Of a DNA stretch of 64,000 nt, positions 42,811-52,172 are shown piece by piece. Both the position numbers and the translations under genes were made by a program. Source of the stretch: an uncultured Lachnospiraceae bacterium (GTDB lineage Bacteria; Bacillota; Clostridia; Lachnospirales; Lachnospiraceae). Positions within the stretch are counted from its first letter, which is position 1; each line of letters starts with the position of its first letter. A model generated the notes under the pieces. The model did not search any database. It saw only the letters and a program-made list of their open reading frames with translations, and was not told where the DNA came from. The DNA lies in assembly GCA_910578555.1 (NCBI GenBank), contig CAJTPS010000004.1, positions 62,001 through 126,000 of the forward strand. The letters are read 5' to 3'.

Positions 42811-44742
42811 CTATTTCTTTTTCATCAGATAAAACTCGACATTTTCACTGTAGGTGTAGGTTTTCTCTATATAATACAAGTTGTTTACATATTCTGCAAC
42901 GTCCTTATACCGCTCAAATGTTTTCTTAGAAGTAATGATGGTATCCTCGGACTCCAGATCATCGTATAGCTTGTTCAGAATCGCATCCCTTGTAATAAAT
43001 ACATCGGCCCAGTCCGTCGTGTAACTCCTTGTTTCCCAGCCTAATATGCTGTACAGCTCCGGGATATTAATACCGAACGCATACGTATCCTCCTGCGCAT
43101 CCTCCCGAATCTGATCCCGCAGCTTAAGAATCTCCTGTCCGGAAGCATCGCTTCTGCTATACAGCGCACTGCCAAGATGTAACGTTTCTCCGGCAATCAA
43201 CGCAACCAGTACAAGTACTGAAAGTGTGCGCATAGTTGTGCTCACCAGCTGACCATATTCGCTGCGCTTCACCAGACCGGCAATCCCGCCGATACATATG
43301 ATCGCTTCATAATAGCAGATCGTCAGATTCATATAAACCGCACGGTTCATGAAATAAGTCATAAGTCCCAGTCCGATCACGGACGTTGCCGCATAGATGC
43401 ATTCCTTCGGATCGATCTCTTCCCTGCGCAGAATCTTAAGTCCCAGCCTCGCAACCATACTGAGAAAAAGGAACGCCACCGCCATCCATGGCCAGATTCC
43501 CGGCCATAATCCCAGCATAAGCTCATCAACCATATATTGCCTGGTAAACAGCGGAAACAGAAATGTCTGCCATGTGATCCATTCCCCTCCCACTGCAATA
43601 TTATATAATCCGACTGTCATATAGGCCGCCGGCAGGCTGGTGATCATCACCAGACATTCCAAAACGATTCCCCATACGCCTGTGCCTTTTTTTGCATAGA
43701 CTGCAGCAATGCCTGCAGAAACGGCATAGACCAGATATCCGATCAGGCATACGCCCCCGCTCTCTTTATTCCACACGACTGACAGTACTAAAATCAGCCA
43801 GGTAATTGCAGGATAGACATACCGCCCGAAAGGATTCACCCGGGTTCTGTGCTTATTTAGAAATACCATCCATGCTATCAGTATGACCGGACACAGAATT
43901 CGCATAGGATATAGCTGCCAGTAATTTGCACTTCTGAAGATATAGACCCACAGAAGAGAGGCTGCGCACAGAATACGGATCTCTTTCTGTTCAATCAGAT
44001 TGTGGAGTACATATATACACAAGCCGACGCATAACATTGTGAGTAAAGACATGCTCACGCTCAGACCGAAATATTCGCCTTTGGCAAAAATCTTCACAGG
44101 AATCGCCAGCAACAGGGCGTAATTACCATACACGGAATTGGTAATCTCCCCGTAAGGCACTCCATGCATCACGTTATATATGGAATTAAATACCGCACTG
44201 CCATGAAAATAGTCCGCGCTCAAATATTCCGGAAAATGATTCAGAAACCCGCTGCAGCAAATAATCAACGCATAATACAGTCCGAAGCAATACCGTTCCT
44301 TCTTCCCGTCAACTTTCAGATTTGCCGCAACTGTTTCATAAAGTAGTGCAAGTATGATCAGTATACCCAGTACAACCGGCGTCGGGTACATATGCCACAA
44401 ATAAGTGTCCGCATTCCCGTAAGCCACCTTCGTGTCCTGTCTCCAGCATATATACATAAAAGGCAGCAGGCTGAGACATGCGATGCCGCAAAGCGTATTC
44501 AGAACCTTCGCGCGCCCAAAAAGCTCCAACTGCAGTATCACATTCACCGCCAGATATGCAATCAGAAAAGAAAGACACATAGCCGCATACTGTGCGAGGT
44601 TACTGCCTCCGGTCTTCTCCTGGATAAACTTACTCCGGTTGACAACATTAAACACAACGACAGCCGCCATGCCGGCTCCCCAGACCGATATGAATTTTTT
44701 CCTGTTTCGAATCAGCGTTTCCGCTTGCTTTTCTACCTTCAT
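42811..44742 (-). CDS. Polytopic membrane protein, possible GT-C glycosyltransferase or polymerase
   Basis: This 643-residue protein has about twelve hydrophobic segments. A long loop with NHFPEYLSADYFHGSAVFNS and VMHGVPYGEITNSVYGNY and a C-terminal soluble domain of about 110 residues (FGINIPELYSILGW, VFITRDAIL) are the main landmarks. I recognise no named family. Wzy-like polymerases and GT-C enzymes both fit the outline. Its ATG overlaps the stop of the acyltransferase gene by four bases (ATGA), implying coupled translation, so the two probably act on the same glycan. Confidence 0.6.
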   Translation of the reverse strand: MKVEKQAETLIRNRKKFISVWGAGMAAVVVFNVVNRSKFIQEKTGGSNLAQYAAMCLSFLIAYLAVNVILQLELFGRAKVLNTLCGIACLSLLPFMYICWRQDTKVAYGNADTYLWHMYPTPVVLGILIILALLYETVAANLKVDGKKERYCFGLYYALIICCSGFLNHFPEYLSADYFHGSAVFNSIYNVMHGVPYGEITNSVYGNYALLLAIPVKIFAKGEYFGLSVSMSLLTMLCVGLCIYVLHNLIEQKEIRILCAASLLWVYIFRSANYWQLYPMRILCPVILIAWMVFLNKHRTRVNPFGRYVYPAITWLILVLSVVWNKESGGVCLIGYLVYAVSAGIAAVYAKKGTGVWGIVLECLVMITSLPAAYMTVGLYNIAVGGEWITWQTFLFPLFTRQYMVDELMLGLWPGIWPWMAVAFLFLSMVARLGLKILRREEIDPKECIYAATSVIGLGLMTYFMNRAVYMNLTICYYEAIICIGGIAGLVKRSEYGQLVSTTMRTLSVLVLVALIAGETLHLGSALYSRSDASGQEILKLRDQIREDAQEDTYAFGINIPELYSILGWETRSYTTDWADVFITRDAILNKLYDDLESEDTIITSKKTFERYKDVAEYVNNLYYIEKTYTYSENVEFYLMKKK

Positions 44743-45827
44743 TCCAAACTATTGACTCCCGATTTATTTGCGGCATTTTGTATAGCCGCCGGTTCCTGCC
44801 GTTTCGTACCCCCGCATTTACCATTCAGTTCCGGCACCGCCCAATCAATGACCAGGCAGAGAGGAATGCAAATCATAAAGCAGCACAGCGTAACGGTTAC
44901 AGGAAACAAATATGCTCCATACCGCATCTTCTGAATGGGATTGCACAGTGGTTTGACAAAATTAAATAAAATATAGTGCACCGCCATAATGAACAAAGAA
45001 AATCTGCCCATATAAGCAAACAATCTGACTTCCTGGAAAAGCATAGCAATCATAAATAGCCCCAAACTGCCTAAAACCGCTCCGCACAGAAACAAATCAT
45101 ATCTGCCGTATATGCCCAATGCCATAACGACGCCATAACATTCATCTTTTTCCAGATAGGGAAGATTCCATGTGGCAAATACATATGCAGCCGCAAACAG
45201 GATCAGTCCCAGAATCAATTTAACGTAAAACGGTTTTTTCTCCAAATAATCTCCGGCTGCCCGTAATAAACCCCCGATTATCATAAACAGACAGCCGGAG
45301 AAGGCAATGTCAAATCCGAAAAAACGTCCTTCAGGTGAACCCGGATTGCACCACAGACTGATGATTCCGCATAGGATCATTGCAGACAGATCCCATCCTA
45401 TTCTACCGCCTCTGCCGTTTATCTTCAAACGCATATTAACATATAGCTGAAACAGTAAAACAGCAATAAACATACACGGTAAAAACCATAATACAGAGTT
45501 TGTGCCCGCCTGTCCTAAAGCGTAATTGTTCCCGATCACTACTTTCTTAAAAAAATGCGCATTGACAGACGGCGCATAAATTATTGTCCACAGCACATAC
45601 GGAACAAGCAAAGACCTTACTCTCTTCAGCAAAAAAAACTTAAGCTCCTGAAAAGATGTGATCGATCTCTTGGAAGAGGCAACTCCATAGATCACGAAAA
45701 AAACCGGCATAAAGAAACATGCGATCGTTCTCCTGACAGGATTATAGTTAATAGAAGAATGCACATAAACTACGCTTAAAACAGCTAAGAGCTTTGCCAC
45801 ATCCAGGTAATTCTTCCTCTCCCTCAA
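44739..45827 (-). CDS. Acyltransferase family 3 membrane protein (OafA/WecH/YiaH type)
   Basis: About ten helices with the family's N-terminal arginine/histidine region: RERKNYLDVAKLLAVLSVVYVH, given here as RERKNYLDVAKLL and VLSVVYVHSS, then FFMPVFFVIYG and RRVRSLLVPY-like KRVRSLLVPYVLW. These enzymes O-acetylate or otherwise acylate sugars across the membrane. I place the start at the TTG at 45827, seven bases after GGAGG, because that site and the family's usual M-x-E-R-K beginning agree; a GTG at 45845 would put the site inside the gene. It is translationally coupled to the membrane protein downstream. Acceptor and acyl group are unknown. Confidence 0.88.
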   Translation of the reverse strand: MRERKNYLDVAKLLAVLSVVYVHSSINYNPVRRTIACFFMPVFFVIYGVASSKRSITSFQELKFFLLKRVRSLLVPYVLWTIIYAPSVNAHFFKKVVIGNNYALGQAGTNSVLWFLPCMFIAVLLFQLYVNMRLKINGRGGRIGWDLSAMILCGIISLWCNPGSPEGRFFGFDIAFSGCLFMIIGGLLRAAGDYLEKKPFYVKLILGLILFAAAYVFATWNLPYLEKDECYGVVMALGIYGRYDLFLCGAVLGSLGLFMIAMLFQEVRLFAYMGRFSLFIMAVHYILFNFVKPLCNPIQKMRYGAYLFPVTVTLCCFMICIPLCLVIDWAVPELNGKCGGTKRQEPAAIQNAANKSGVNSLE

Positions 45828-45878
45828 AGTCGTTCCTCCCGCCACACTGTTTCCTGTTCCGTACCTGTAATGTTCTGA

Positions 45879-47489
45879 TCAATGCCTGCGGTAAATGACA
45901 TTGCCGTCCTTGATCGTCATGAGTACCCGGATATCCCTGATCTCCATCGGATCAACCTCTAGCGGGGACCGGTCCAGCACCACCAGATCTGCACGTTTCC
46001 CTGCTTCGATACTCCCCTTGGAATCCTCCTCGAAGTACTCATAGGCCGCCTGTATCGTCACTGCTTTCAGCGCATCATACACGGATATCTTCTGATCCGC
46101 CCCGATCACTTCTCCGCTCCGGCTGATCCGGTTGACCGCACACCAGACGGAATGCAGCATATTCGGTTTCGTCACGGGCGTATCCTGATGGAAATTCACG
46201 GCTACACCGCGGTCAAGGGCATCTTTTACCGGACTGATATGATTTCCTCTCACACTACCGAAATTCTTCATATGAATATCACCCCAGTACCATACATGTC
46301 CGACAAACACGGAAGCAATCATTCCGAGCTTTGCCATTCTGTCCAACTGATCGTTGCGCACTGTCTGGCAGTGTATCATGACCGGACGCAGATCTTCCTT
46401 GCAGTCTGATTCGTTCAACGCCTTCTCATACAGATTCAGAAACTGTTCGCTGGCAGCATCGCCGTTACAGTGAACCAGTATCTGCTGTCTTTCTTCAATC
46501 GCGATCCTGATGCATCGCAGCGCTTCCTCATCGGAAAGCCAGGGATACCCGCAGTATCCTTCCTCGCCTCCCAGATACGGTTCTGACATCCATGCAGATC
46601 GTCCCTGCGGCGACCCGTCCAGAATCAGCTTATATCCGCCGATTTTAAGGTGATTCTCATATCCTTCGCACAGATTCTTAAACTGTGTCCGCACCTTACT
46701 GCCATCCGCCGTCAGAAGCGGATAGGCAACTACGTCCACCTGAAGCTGCTGCATCCTGCCCATCTGGTCTAACAGCATAATGTCCTGCATGGAAGAAGCG
46801 CCGTCCTGAACGGTCGTCACACCATTCTCTATATAGATCTGCTGCATCAGCCGCAGCATTGCACTTATATCGTATTGCAGCTGTCCCGCGATCGCCTTCT
46901 GGATCTGCTGCATCGCCGTCTCCTCCAAATATCCGTCGGGCTCGCGTCCGTCACCGCGGCGGCCGATCACACCGCCATCCGGATCCGGTGTGTCTGCGCT
47001 GATTCCTGCAAGCTGCAATGCCGCTGAGTTAACGCAGGCCATGTGCCCGGAGATATGCATAGCCAGAATCGGAATCTCACAGCTTACTTCATCCAGTACA
47101 TCCCTGTCCGGATGTTTTCCTTCCGTCAGAAAATTATGATCATATCCATATCCAATCAGCGGCGCATTCCCCGCATTCTGTCTTCCCTGTAAATAACGCT
47201 TCATCACATCAATAATGTCGCTGTATGACGTACATTCCGATAGATCCGCACAAAGCGCCATCTGCCCGTTCATTACCATATGGCTGTGCGCATCGATAAA
47301 GGAAGGCATCAGACATCCGCCCTCCAGATCTGTCATGGTAAGCTCCCCGGCAGACAGGGCTTTCATCTCATCCACGCTTCCTGCCGCCACGATCCGGCCG
47401 TCCCTTACCAGCACGGCTTCTGGCGCTGTTGCGTCCGGATTCTTCCCGGACATGGTAATAATTTTTCCGTTATAGTATAACTGTTCCAT
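45879..47489 (-). CDS. YtcJ-like amidohydrolase (amidohydrolase family 3)
   Basis: The 536-residue protein has the metal-dependent hydrolase signature MPSFIDAHSHMVMNG (HxH), ILVHCNGDAASEQFL, MIHCQTVRND and VAVNFHQDTPVTKPN for the later ligands, and ends with SIEAGKRADLVVLDRSPLEV, the standard C-terminal beta-sandwich. YtcJ-like enzymes hydrolyse amide or N-formyl bonds of small molecules. It is not a usual glycan gene. The two genes upstream encode a GltS-like transporter and an ATP-grasp protein, suggesting a small metabolic unit. No signal peptide is present, so it works in the cytoplasm. Confidence 0.88.
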   Translation of the reverse strand: MEQLYYNGKIITMSGKNPDATAPEAVLVRDGRIVAAGSVDEMKALSAGELTMTDLEGGCLMPSFIDAHSHMVMNGQMALCADLSECTSYSDIIDVMKRYLQGRQNAGNAPLIGYGYDHNFLTEGKHPDRDVLDEVSCEIPILAMHISGHMACVNSAALQLAGISADTPDPDGGVIGRRGDGREPDGYLEETAMQQIQKAIAGQLQYDISAMLRLMQQIYIENGVTTVQDGASSMQDIMLLDQMGRMQQLQVDVVAYPLLTADGSKVRTQFKNLCEGYENHLKIGGYKLILDGSPQGRSAWMSEPYLGGEEGYCGYPWLSDEEALRCIRIAIEERQQILVHCNGDAASEQFLNLYEKALNESDCKEDLRPVMIHCQTVRNDQLDRMAKLGMIASVFVGHVWYWGDIHMKNFGSVRGNHISPVKDALDRGVAVNFHQDTPVTKPNMLHSVWCAVNRISRSGEVIGADQKISVYDALKAVTIQAAYEYFEEDSKGSIEAGKRADLVVLDRSPLEVDPMEIRDIRVLMTIKDGNVIYRRH

Positions 47490-47510
47490 GATATCCCCCT
47501 TTGCTATGTG

Positions 47511-48866
47511 CTATTTCCAATGATACGACTTCTTCCCCCACGACTTTGTCACCTTCAGCAGGATCAGATACGCGACCGCACAGACTGCCAGTCCCGCCAT
47601 GGTAACAGTTAATGTCAGGCTGTCTGACGCATAGGCAAGAATCAGAATGTATATCGGCGTGCATGCCAGCATTACCAGATTCATTGCGCCCAGCTCAACG
47701 CTTGTCGTCGTTTTAAATTCCGGATCAATGATCCTCACAAGTGCGATACCGCTTGGCACCGTGCCTGTGCACGTGCCGAACAAGCCAAGTGTTCTCTCGA
47801 AATCATTGCTGCCTCCGATCCTCTGACCGAAATAGAAACATACTCCGAAAGTCACCGCGGTGATAACCAGAACAACAACAAAGATCGGCACAAGCCACTG
47901 GCTGATAATGTTGACTGATACCGCCATGAAAGCGCATACCACCAGATAATCTGCCGTCCATCCGGTAATCTTGCTCTGCAGTACGTTCTCCTGCAGGAAA
48001 TCCAAATGCAGCTTTTTCATGATCCATTTCACAATATAAGCCGCATACATACCATTCATAAACATCATACTGCTCATGGAACTTCCTAAAAATCCGGGTA
48101 TGTAAGACAGAACATGACCGATTCCCACAGCCAGAACATAGCATATGCCAATCAGTGCAAAGTGAAATGCCAGCGTCTCTATATTGCTGTTACAGGTCGT
48201 ATCCTTGACCATATACTCTGTCTGTTCTTCTTTGCGGAAATATCCCTTCAGAATCGCTTCATCTATCTTGCCGCAGTTCCTGGCAATCCCGCGCTTCACG
48301 CCAAGCTTGGCCGCCGGGATGCCGATGAGAAAAGCCACAATAAATCCGATGGAAGCAAATGTAATCGCCACCGTAGAAGCGTTACTCCACCCGTACTGTT
48401 CAAAAATAGCCCCGTAGGCCGCCGACTGCCCCGGTCCCTGGCAGAATGCGAACTGAATCAGCATTCCATAGCCGGGAGTCATATCCGTAACATCACCCAT
48501 CAAATACAGTATTCCTGTCGCAATCAGTGGTGTCAGCGCGTACAACAGGCACCAGACCAGTCCCATGGATACCGAGCCCTTTACTACATTCTTCGCACTG
48601 CTGTTCTCCCCTTTCGGTGTGCTCGTCAGACTGATGGAAATAAAGGATACCGTGAATAAATGATTAACCACGGAAGTAAACATCTCCATGTCCGTACCGA
48701 CTTCTATTCCCGTCTCCATCGTGACATTCATAAATATAATGCCGAGTATGCCTGCAATCACGCTGGTGGGCACCAGCATATTACGAAATGCCGGTATCTT
48801 GGCCCTCAGAATCATACCGATGCACAACATGATACTTGCCCAGCCAAATGCCATCATAAAACTCAT
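47511..48866 (-). CDS. GltS-like sodium/carboxylate symporter
   Basis: About twelve hydrophobic segments in 451 residues, with GMILRAKIPAFRNMLVPTSVIAG at the N-terminus (given as its halves GMILRAKIPAFRN and MLVPTSVIAG), FCQGPGQSAAYGAIFE and LFGTCTGTVPSGIALVRIID. The last two glycine-rich re-entrant-like motifs in the two halves match the inverted-repeat design of sodium/glutamate symporters. It probably imports or exports an amino acid or dicarboxylate with Na+. A long hydrophilic loop (KGYFRKEEQTEYMVKD) separates the halves. It lies 21 bases upstream of the amidohydrolase, so imported substrate may be the hydrolase's target. Confidence 0.85.
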   Translation of the reverse strand: MSFMMAFGWASIMLCIGMILRAKIPAFRNMLVPTSVIAGILGIIFMNVTMETGIEVGTDMEMFTSVVNHLFTVSFISISLTSTPKGENSSAKNVVKGSVSMGLVWCLLYALTPLIATGILYLMGDVTDMTPGYGMLIQFAFCQGPGQSAAYGAIFEQYGWSNASTVAITFASIGFIVAFLIGIPAAKLGVKRGIARNCGKIDEAILKGYFRKEEQTEYMVKDTTCNSNIETLAFHFALIGICYVLAVGIGHVLSYIPGFLGSSMSSMMFMNGMYAAYIVKWIMKKLHLDFLQENVLQSKITGWTADYLVVCAFMAVSVNIISQWLVPIFVVVLVITAVTFGVCFYFGQRIGGSNDFERTLGLFGTCTGTVPSGIALVRIIDPEFKTTTSVELGAMNLVMLACTPIYILILAYASDSLTLTVTMAGLAVCAVAYLILLKVTKSWGKKSYHWK

Positions 48867-48887
48867 ATCTATATCCTCCCCTGCACT

Positions 48888-50039
48888 TTAAAGTGCACAT
48901 TCATTTGCCAACCGCAGCATCTCCTGCCTGATTCCCTGTCCGGTAATAATCTGCTGCACCACCATCTGCGGAAACGGATTGACCTCGATTACCGCCCATC
49001 CCTGTGGCGTCAGTGCGAAATCAAAACCGATGAATCTGGCATATGATGAAATCTCATCCATCACACTGCCTGCCACACCAAGCAGTTCCTCCCATGCCGG
49101 AATGCGGAATCCCGGAATCACTTCCTTACTGTCGGGATGCAGTATATATTTTTTGCCGTATGAATCGTACCCGCACGTATATACATATCCGTTACTCTCA
49201 TCGATTCTGGCCCTGATCGCGCCGCTGTTGTTATCTACAAAGCTGCCCTTCTGTCCCATGCGGAACATGGACTGTACAAAATGATCCCTGCCCTGCCTGT
49301 CCCGCAGCATGATCAGTCTGACTCCATTAGCCGACTGCGGGTGGAACTTCGCAAGAGACTCGTCCTGACAGATCAGTTCATCCGCCATGCCGCCGCCCTC
49401 CGCGCACAGATTCTGATACAGCGCCTTGACATCCGCTCCCTCAGGCACTTCTATTCTACGAATACCCTCTCCGCAGGAAGAGCGCAGAGGCTTAAACACA
49501 AATTCCTTCTTACCGTCTATAAAGTCGCAGAATAATCCATACGAAGAAGCAGAATCATGCCCCCCCTCCTCGATTAAACAGCATTTTCTGCCGAAAAACT
49601 GTCCGATCTGCTGATACATCTGCCATTTATTGCGGATTTTCTCATACTCGTCAAAATTGTAACAGGGACGGAATATCACAAACCGTTCTTTGTCCCCCAT
49701 ATATTGATTACGCCCCTGATCATTCTTCCAATAAAATTGAAACTGAAAATATTCCTCGGGGGCAATCCCGTACATCTCGCAGCTCGCGTAAATATCCACT
49801 TCCAGACGTTTCCTGCTCTCAGCTTCTATATGCGGGGCAAACTGTTTAAACGCCTGATCCATATTATCCCAAAACTTAACTTCTTCCCGTTCTCTGTCGG
49901 CAAACCGATTGTAAAATTTCTGTTTTACATCAAACGAATCCGGCGCCGCAAGCATTTCCATAACGGCAGCCCGTCTCTCCTGATCTCCGGAATCCGGCTG
50001 ATATTCGGCAAAATGCGCGTTTTCATCAAAATGTGTCAT
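48888..50039 (-). CDS. ATP-grasp protein of the sugar-transfer-associated type
   Basis: The 383-residue protein carries an ATP-grasp fold in its C-terminal two thirds: EFVFKPLRSSCGEGIRRI for nucleotide binding, ANGVRLIMLRDRQGRD, SGAIRARIDESNGYVY and the Mg-ligand end VIEVNPFPQMVVQQ. This most resembles the sugar-transfer-associated ATP-grasp group seen in capsule loci, proposed to couple a carboxylate to an amine. GGAG lies about ten bases upstream of the ATG. Placed before a carboxylate transporter and an amidohydrolase, it may ligate an amino acid to a sugar or peptide-like acceptor. The substrate is unknown. Confidence 0.78.
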   Translation of the reverse strand: MTHFDENAHFAEYQPDSGDQERRAAVMEMLAAPDSFDVKQKFYNRFADREREEVKFWDNMDQAFKQFAPHIEAESRKRLEVDIYASCEMYGIAPEEYFQFQFYWKNDQGRNQYMGDKERFVIFRPCYNFDEYEKIRNKWQMYQQIGQFFGRKCCLIEEGGHDSASSYGLFCDFIDGKKEFVFKPLRSSCGEGIRRIEVPEGADVKALYQNLCAEGGGMADELICQDESLAKFHPQSANGVRLIMLRDRQGRDHFVQSMFRMGQKGSFVDNNSGAIRARIDESNGYVYTCGYDSYGKKYILHPDSKEVIPGFRIPAWEELLGVAGSVMDEISSYARFIGFDFALTPQGWAVIEVNPFPQMVVQQIITGQGIRQEMLRLANECAL

Positions 50040-50078
50040 CTTGTTTACTTCTCCTGTCTGTTATCATATTTGGATTTC

Positions 50079-51044
50079 TCATTCCTGAACAGCATTATCA
50101 TCGGTATTCTTCTCATCAAAGTTCAGCTTTTCCCCCACGATCACACCCGGCTGGTGAGATATCTTACGCAGGATCACACCTACATATTCGCCGATAATCC
50201 CCATAAACAGAAGCTGCACGGAACCTATAAACATCATACCGATCAATGTGGGCGCAGATCCGGTAGGGAAATAATACCACATCGTCAATTTCATGATCAG
50301 ATAGACTACACCTATAATAAAGCTGATCACGGACATGCAGAATCCTGCCACTGTCATAAGCCGCAGCGGCGTTGTTGACGTGTTGATCATGGAATTTAAA
50401 GCAAAAGTAAGATATCGCCACACATTATAACTTGACTTACCGCTCTTGCGCTTCTGCTGCACATACTGAATCATTTTTACCGGATAGCCCATATCTGCAA
50501 TGGCGTTTCTTAATACGATATCGTCGTCCGTCTTCACCCACTCATCCAGAACTTCCCTGTCTGCCAGAAGAATACCCGACATATGTGCATACTGGGGCAC
50601 GTCCGATAACAGATTAATGATCCTGTAGAAGAGACTTCGCAGGAAATACTTGATCTTTCCTTCCTCGGACGCAATCTTCTGCCCCGCCACTACCTTATAG
50701 CCCTCTTCCCAATATTTCACAAACTCCGGAATCAATTCGGGCGGCTCCTGAAAATCGCACGGAATCTGTATATAGATATCACCGCTGCAATAACGTCCCG
50801 TATTATGTCCCGAACGTCCTCCCGCCCCGTAATTACGGTTATTCATCAGCACCTTAATATGGGAGTCGTCAGCGGCCAGTTCACGCAGATACTGCTTCGT
50901 CGCGTCAGTAGAACAGTTATCGGTAAAGATGATCTCATAATCATAGTCTAACTGCTGCATGACCTCTGTCAGCTTAAGGGCCATAGCTTTCACGTTACCT
51001 TCTTCATTATAGCAGGGTACCGCAATACTGATCTTTTTTCTCAT
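50079..51044 (-). CDS. GtrB-like family 2 glycosyltransferase
   Basis: After ISIAVPCYNEEGNVKAMA and IFTDNCSTDATKQYL comes QIPCDFQEPPELI, corresponding to the DxDLQ motif but with Cys-Asp-Phe, a substitution shared by a subgroup of these enzymes. Two helices near residues 220-290 and IIGEYVGVILRKI complete the GtrB plan. The ATG at 51044 has AAAGG close upstream; the 37 additional codons upstream lie in the end of the preceding gene and are not homologous to the family. It probably makes an undecaprenyl-phosphate sugar for one of the GT-C-like proteins further down the operon. Confidence 0.87.
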   Translation of the reverse strand: MRKKISIAVPCYNEEGNVKAMALKLTEVMQQLDYDYEIIFTDNCSTDATKQYLRELAADDSHIKVLMNNRNYGAGGRSGHNTGRYCSGDIYIQIPCDFQEPPELIPEFVKYWEEGYKVVAGQKIASEEGKIKYFLRSLFYRIINLLSDVPQYAHMSGILLADREVLDEWVKTDDDIVLRNAIADMGYPVKMIQYVQQKRKSGKSSYNVWRYLTFALNSMINTSTTPLRLMTVAGFCMSVISFIIGVVYLIMKLTMWYYFPTGSAPTLIGMMFIGSVQLLFMGIIGEYVGVILRKISHQPGVIVGEKLNFDEKNTDDNAVQE

Positions 51045-51070
51045 AAACACCTTTCCATTCCGTATCCGTT

Positions 51071-52162
51071 TCAGGATACCTCTTCCGCATATGTTTGCGC
51101 CAGGTACTGCAGACTTCTCGCAAATCCGTCCTCCACCGTGACCTTTGCCTTCCATCCGAGACTTTCCAGCTTGTCCACATTGACCGGCGTCAGACGTTTC
51201 ACAGGACTTGCACAGTAACCGGCATCTGTTCTCTTCTGAAATTCGACCCTGAGTTCTTTCTCCGGAAAAACGCCCGTAAGGATCTCCGCCAGTCTCCTGA
51301 TGCTGACATACTGTGCAGGATTGCCGACATTATAGCACTCTCCCGGCACGCCCTCCAGCAGTATCTTAAACAGAGCCGCAACCGTATCACTCAGATAACA
51401 GAACGCCCTGCAGTCCTCACCGTCGCTCTTTAGTACAATATTATTGCCACTCAGAATGTTATTGGCAAACTCAGAGAACACCCGCTTGTCATTCCTGACA
51501 TCCATTGTCGGACCGTAGGTATGATGTATCCTTGCGATCCCGACCGGCAGACCGAATTCGCGGTAATAGGCGCCGCACATTGCCTCCCCGCATCTCTTAC
51601 TCTCGCCATACACATTGCCGGGCGCCATCCAGTCCAGAATACCTGCCGTCTCCTCCGTGATCCCCGCTGTCTCTGCTATATTGCCGTATACGCTGCCCGA
51701 ACTGAAGAAAAGGAACCCCTTCACCGAATGCTTCGCCCCGTACCTTAACAGTTCGTAGGTGCCGACCACATTGGGCAGCATTGTCTCAACCGGCATTTTC
51801 CCGTAATACTGAGGGCTGGCCAGGCTGGCCGCATGAATGATATAGTGCAGAGGTTCCGACACTGTGAGCGGTGCGTTGACATCTCCCCGCACCGGATGAA
51901 AATATGCTCTTTCAAAATATTGCCCGAATCGCGCGCGGGCTTTATCTTCACTCCGTATTCCCGCATATATCTGTATATGATAGTCATGTGTCTCATTCAG
52001 CCAGATCAGGAACATCACCAGATAGGAGGCAATCATACCCGCCGCACCCGTCACATAAATCCCGGCGCCATACAGCTTCTTCCATGCCGACGACGACAGA
52101 TAGATTTCTTCCATATCTTTCTGAATGATACCATTTTCCAAAAAATTATTCTGACATCCCAT
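51071..52162 (-). CDS. NAD(P)-dependent sugar reductase/epimerase, possible YerF-type partner of the thiamine enzyme
   Basis: The extended SDR of 363 residues has VTGAAGMIASYLV at the cofactor site, FFSSGSVYGNI, and the Tyr-x-x-x-Lys in GNVYGESKRCGEAM; HTYGPTMDVRNDKRVFSEF and VGNPAQYVSIRRLAEIL follow. It is not an ordinary GalE or RmlB. Position directly after the YerE-like thiamine enzyme and in an operon with RfbF, RfbG and RfbH suggests reduction of the keto group on the attached two-carbon branch, the role of YerF in yersiniose formation. ATG at 52162 (AGGA seven bases upstream) is preferred over GTG at 52183. A 4-reductase or epimerase role remains possible. Confidence 0.75.
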   Translation of the reverse strand: MGCQNNFLENGIIQKDMEEIYLSSSAWKKLYGAGIYVTGAAGMIASYLVMFLIWLNETHDYHIQIYAGIRSEDKARARFGQYFERAYFHPVRGDVNAPLTVSEPLHYIIHAASLASPQYYGKMPVETMLPNVVGTYELLRYGAKHSVKGFLFFSSGSVYGNIAETAGITEETAGILDWMAPGNVYGESKRCGEAMCGAYYREFGLPVGIARIHHTYGPTMDVRNDKRVFSEFANNILSGNNIVLKSDGEDCRAFCYLSDTVAALFKILLEGVPGECYNVGNPAQYVSIRRLAEILTGVFPEKELRVEFQKRTDAGYCASPVKRLTPVNVDKLESLGWKAKVTVEDGFARSLQYLAQTYAEEVS

Positions 52163-52172
52163 CACGGTATCC

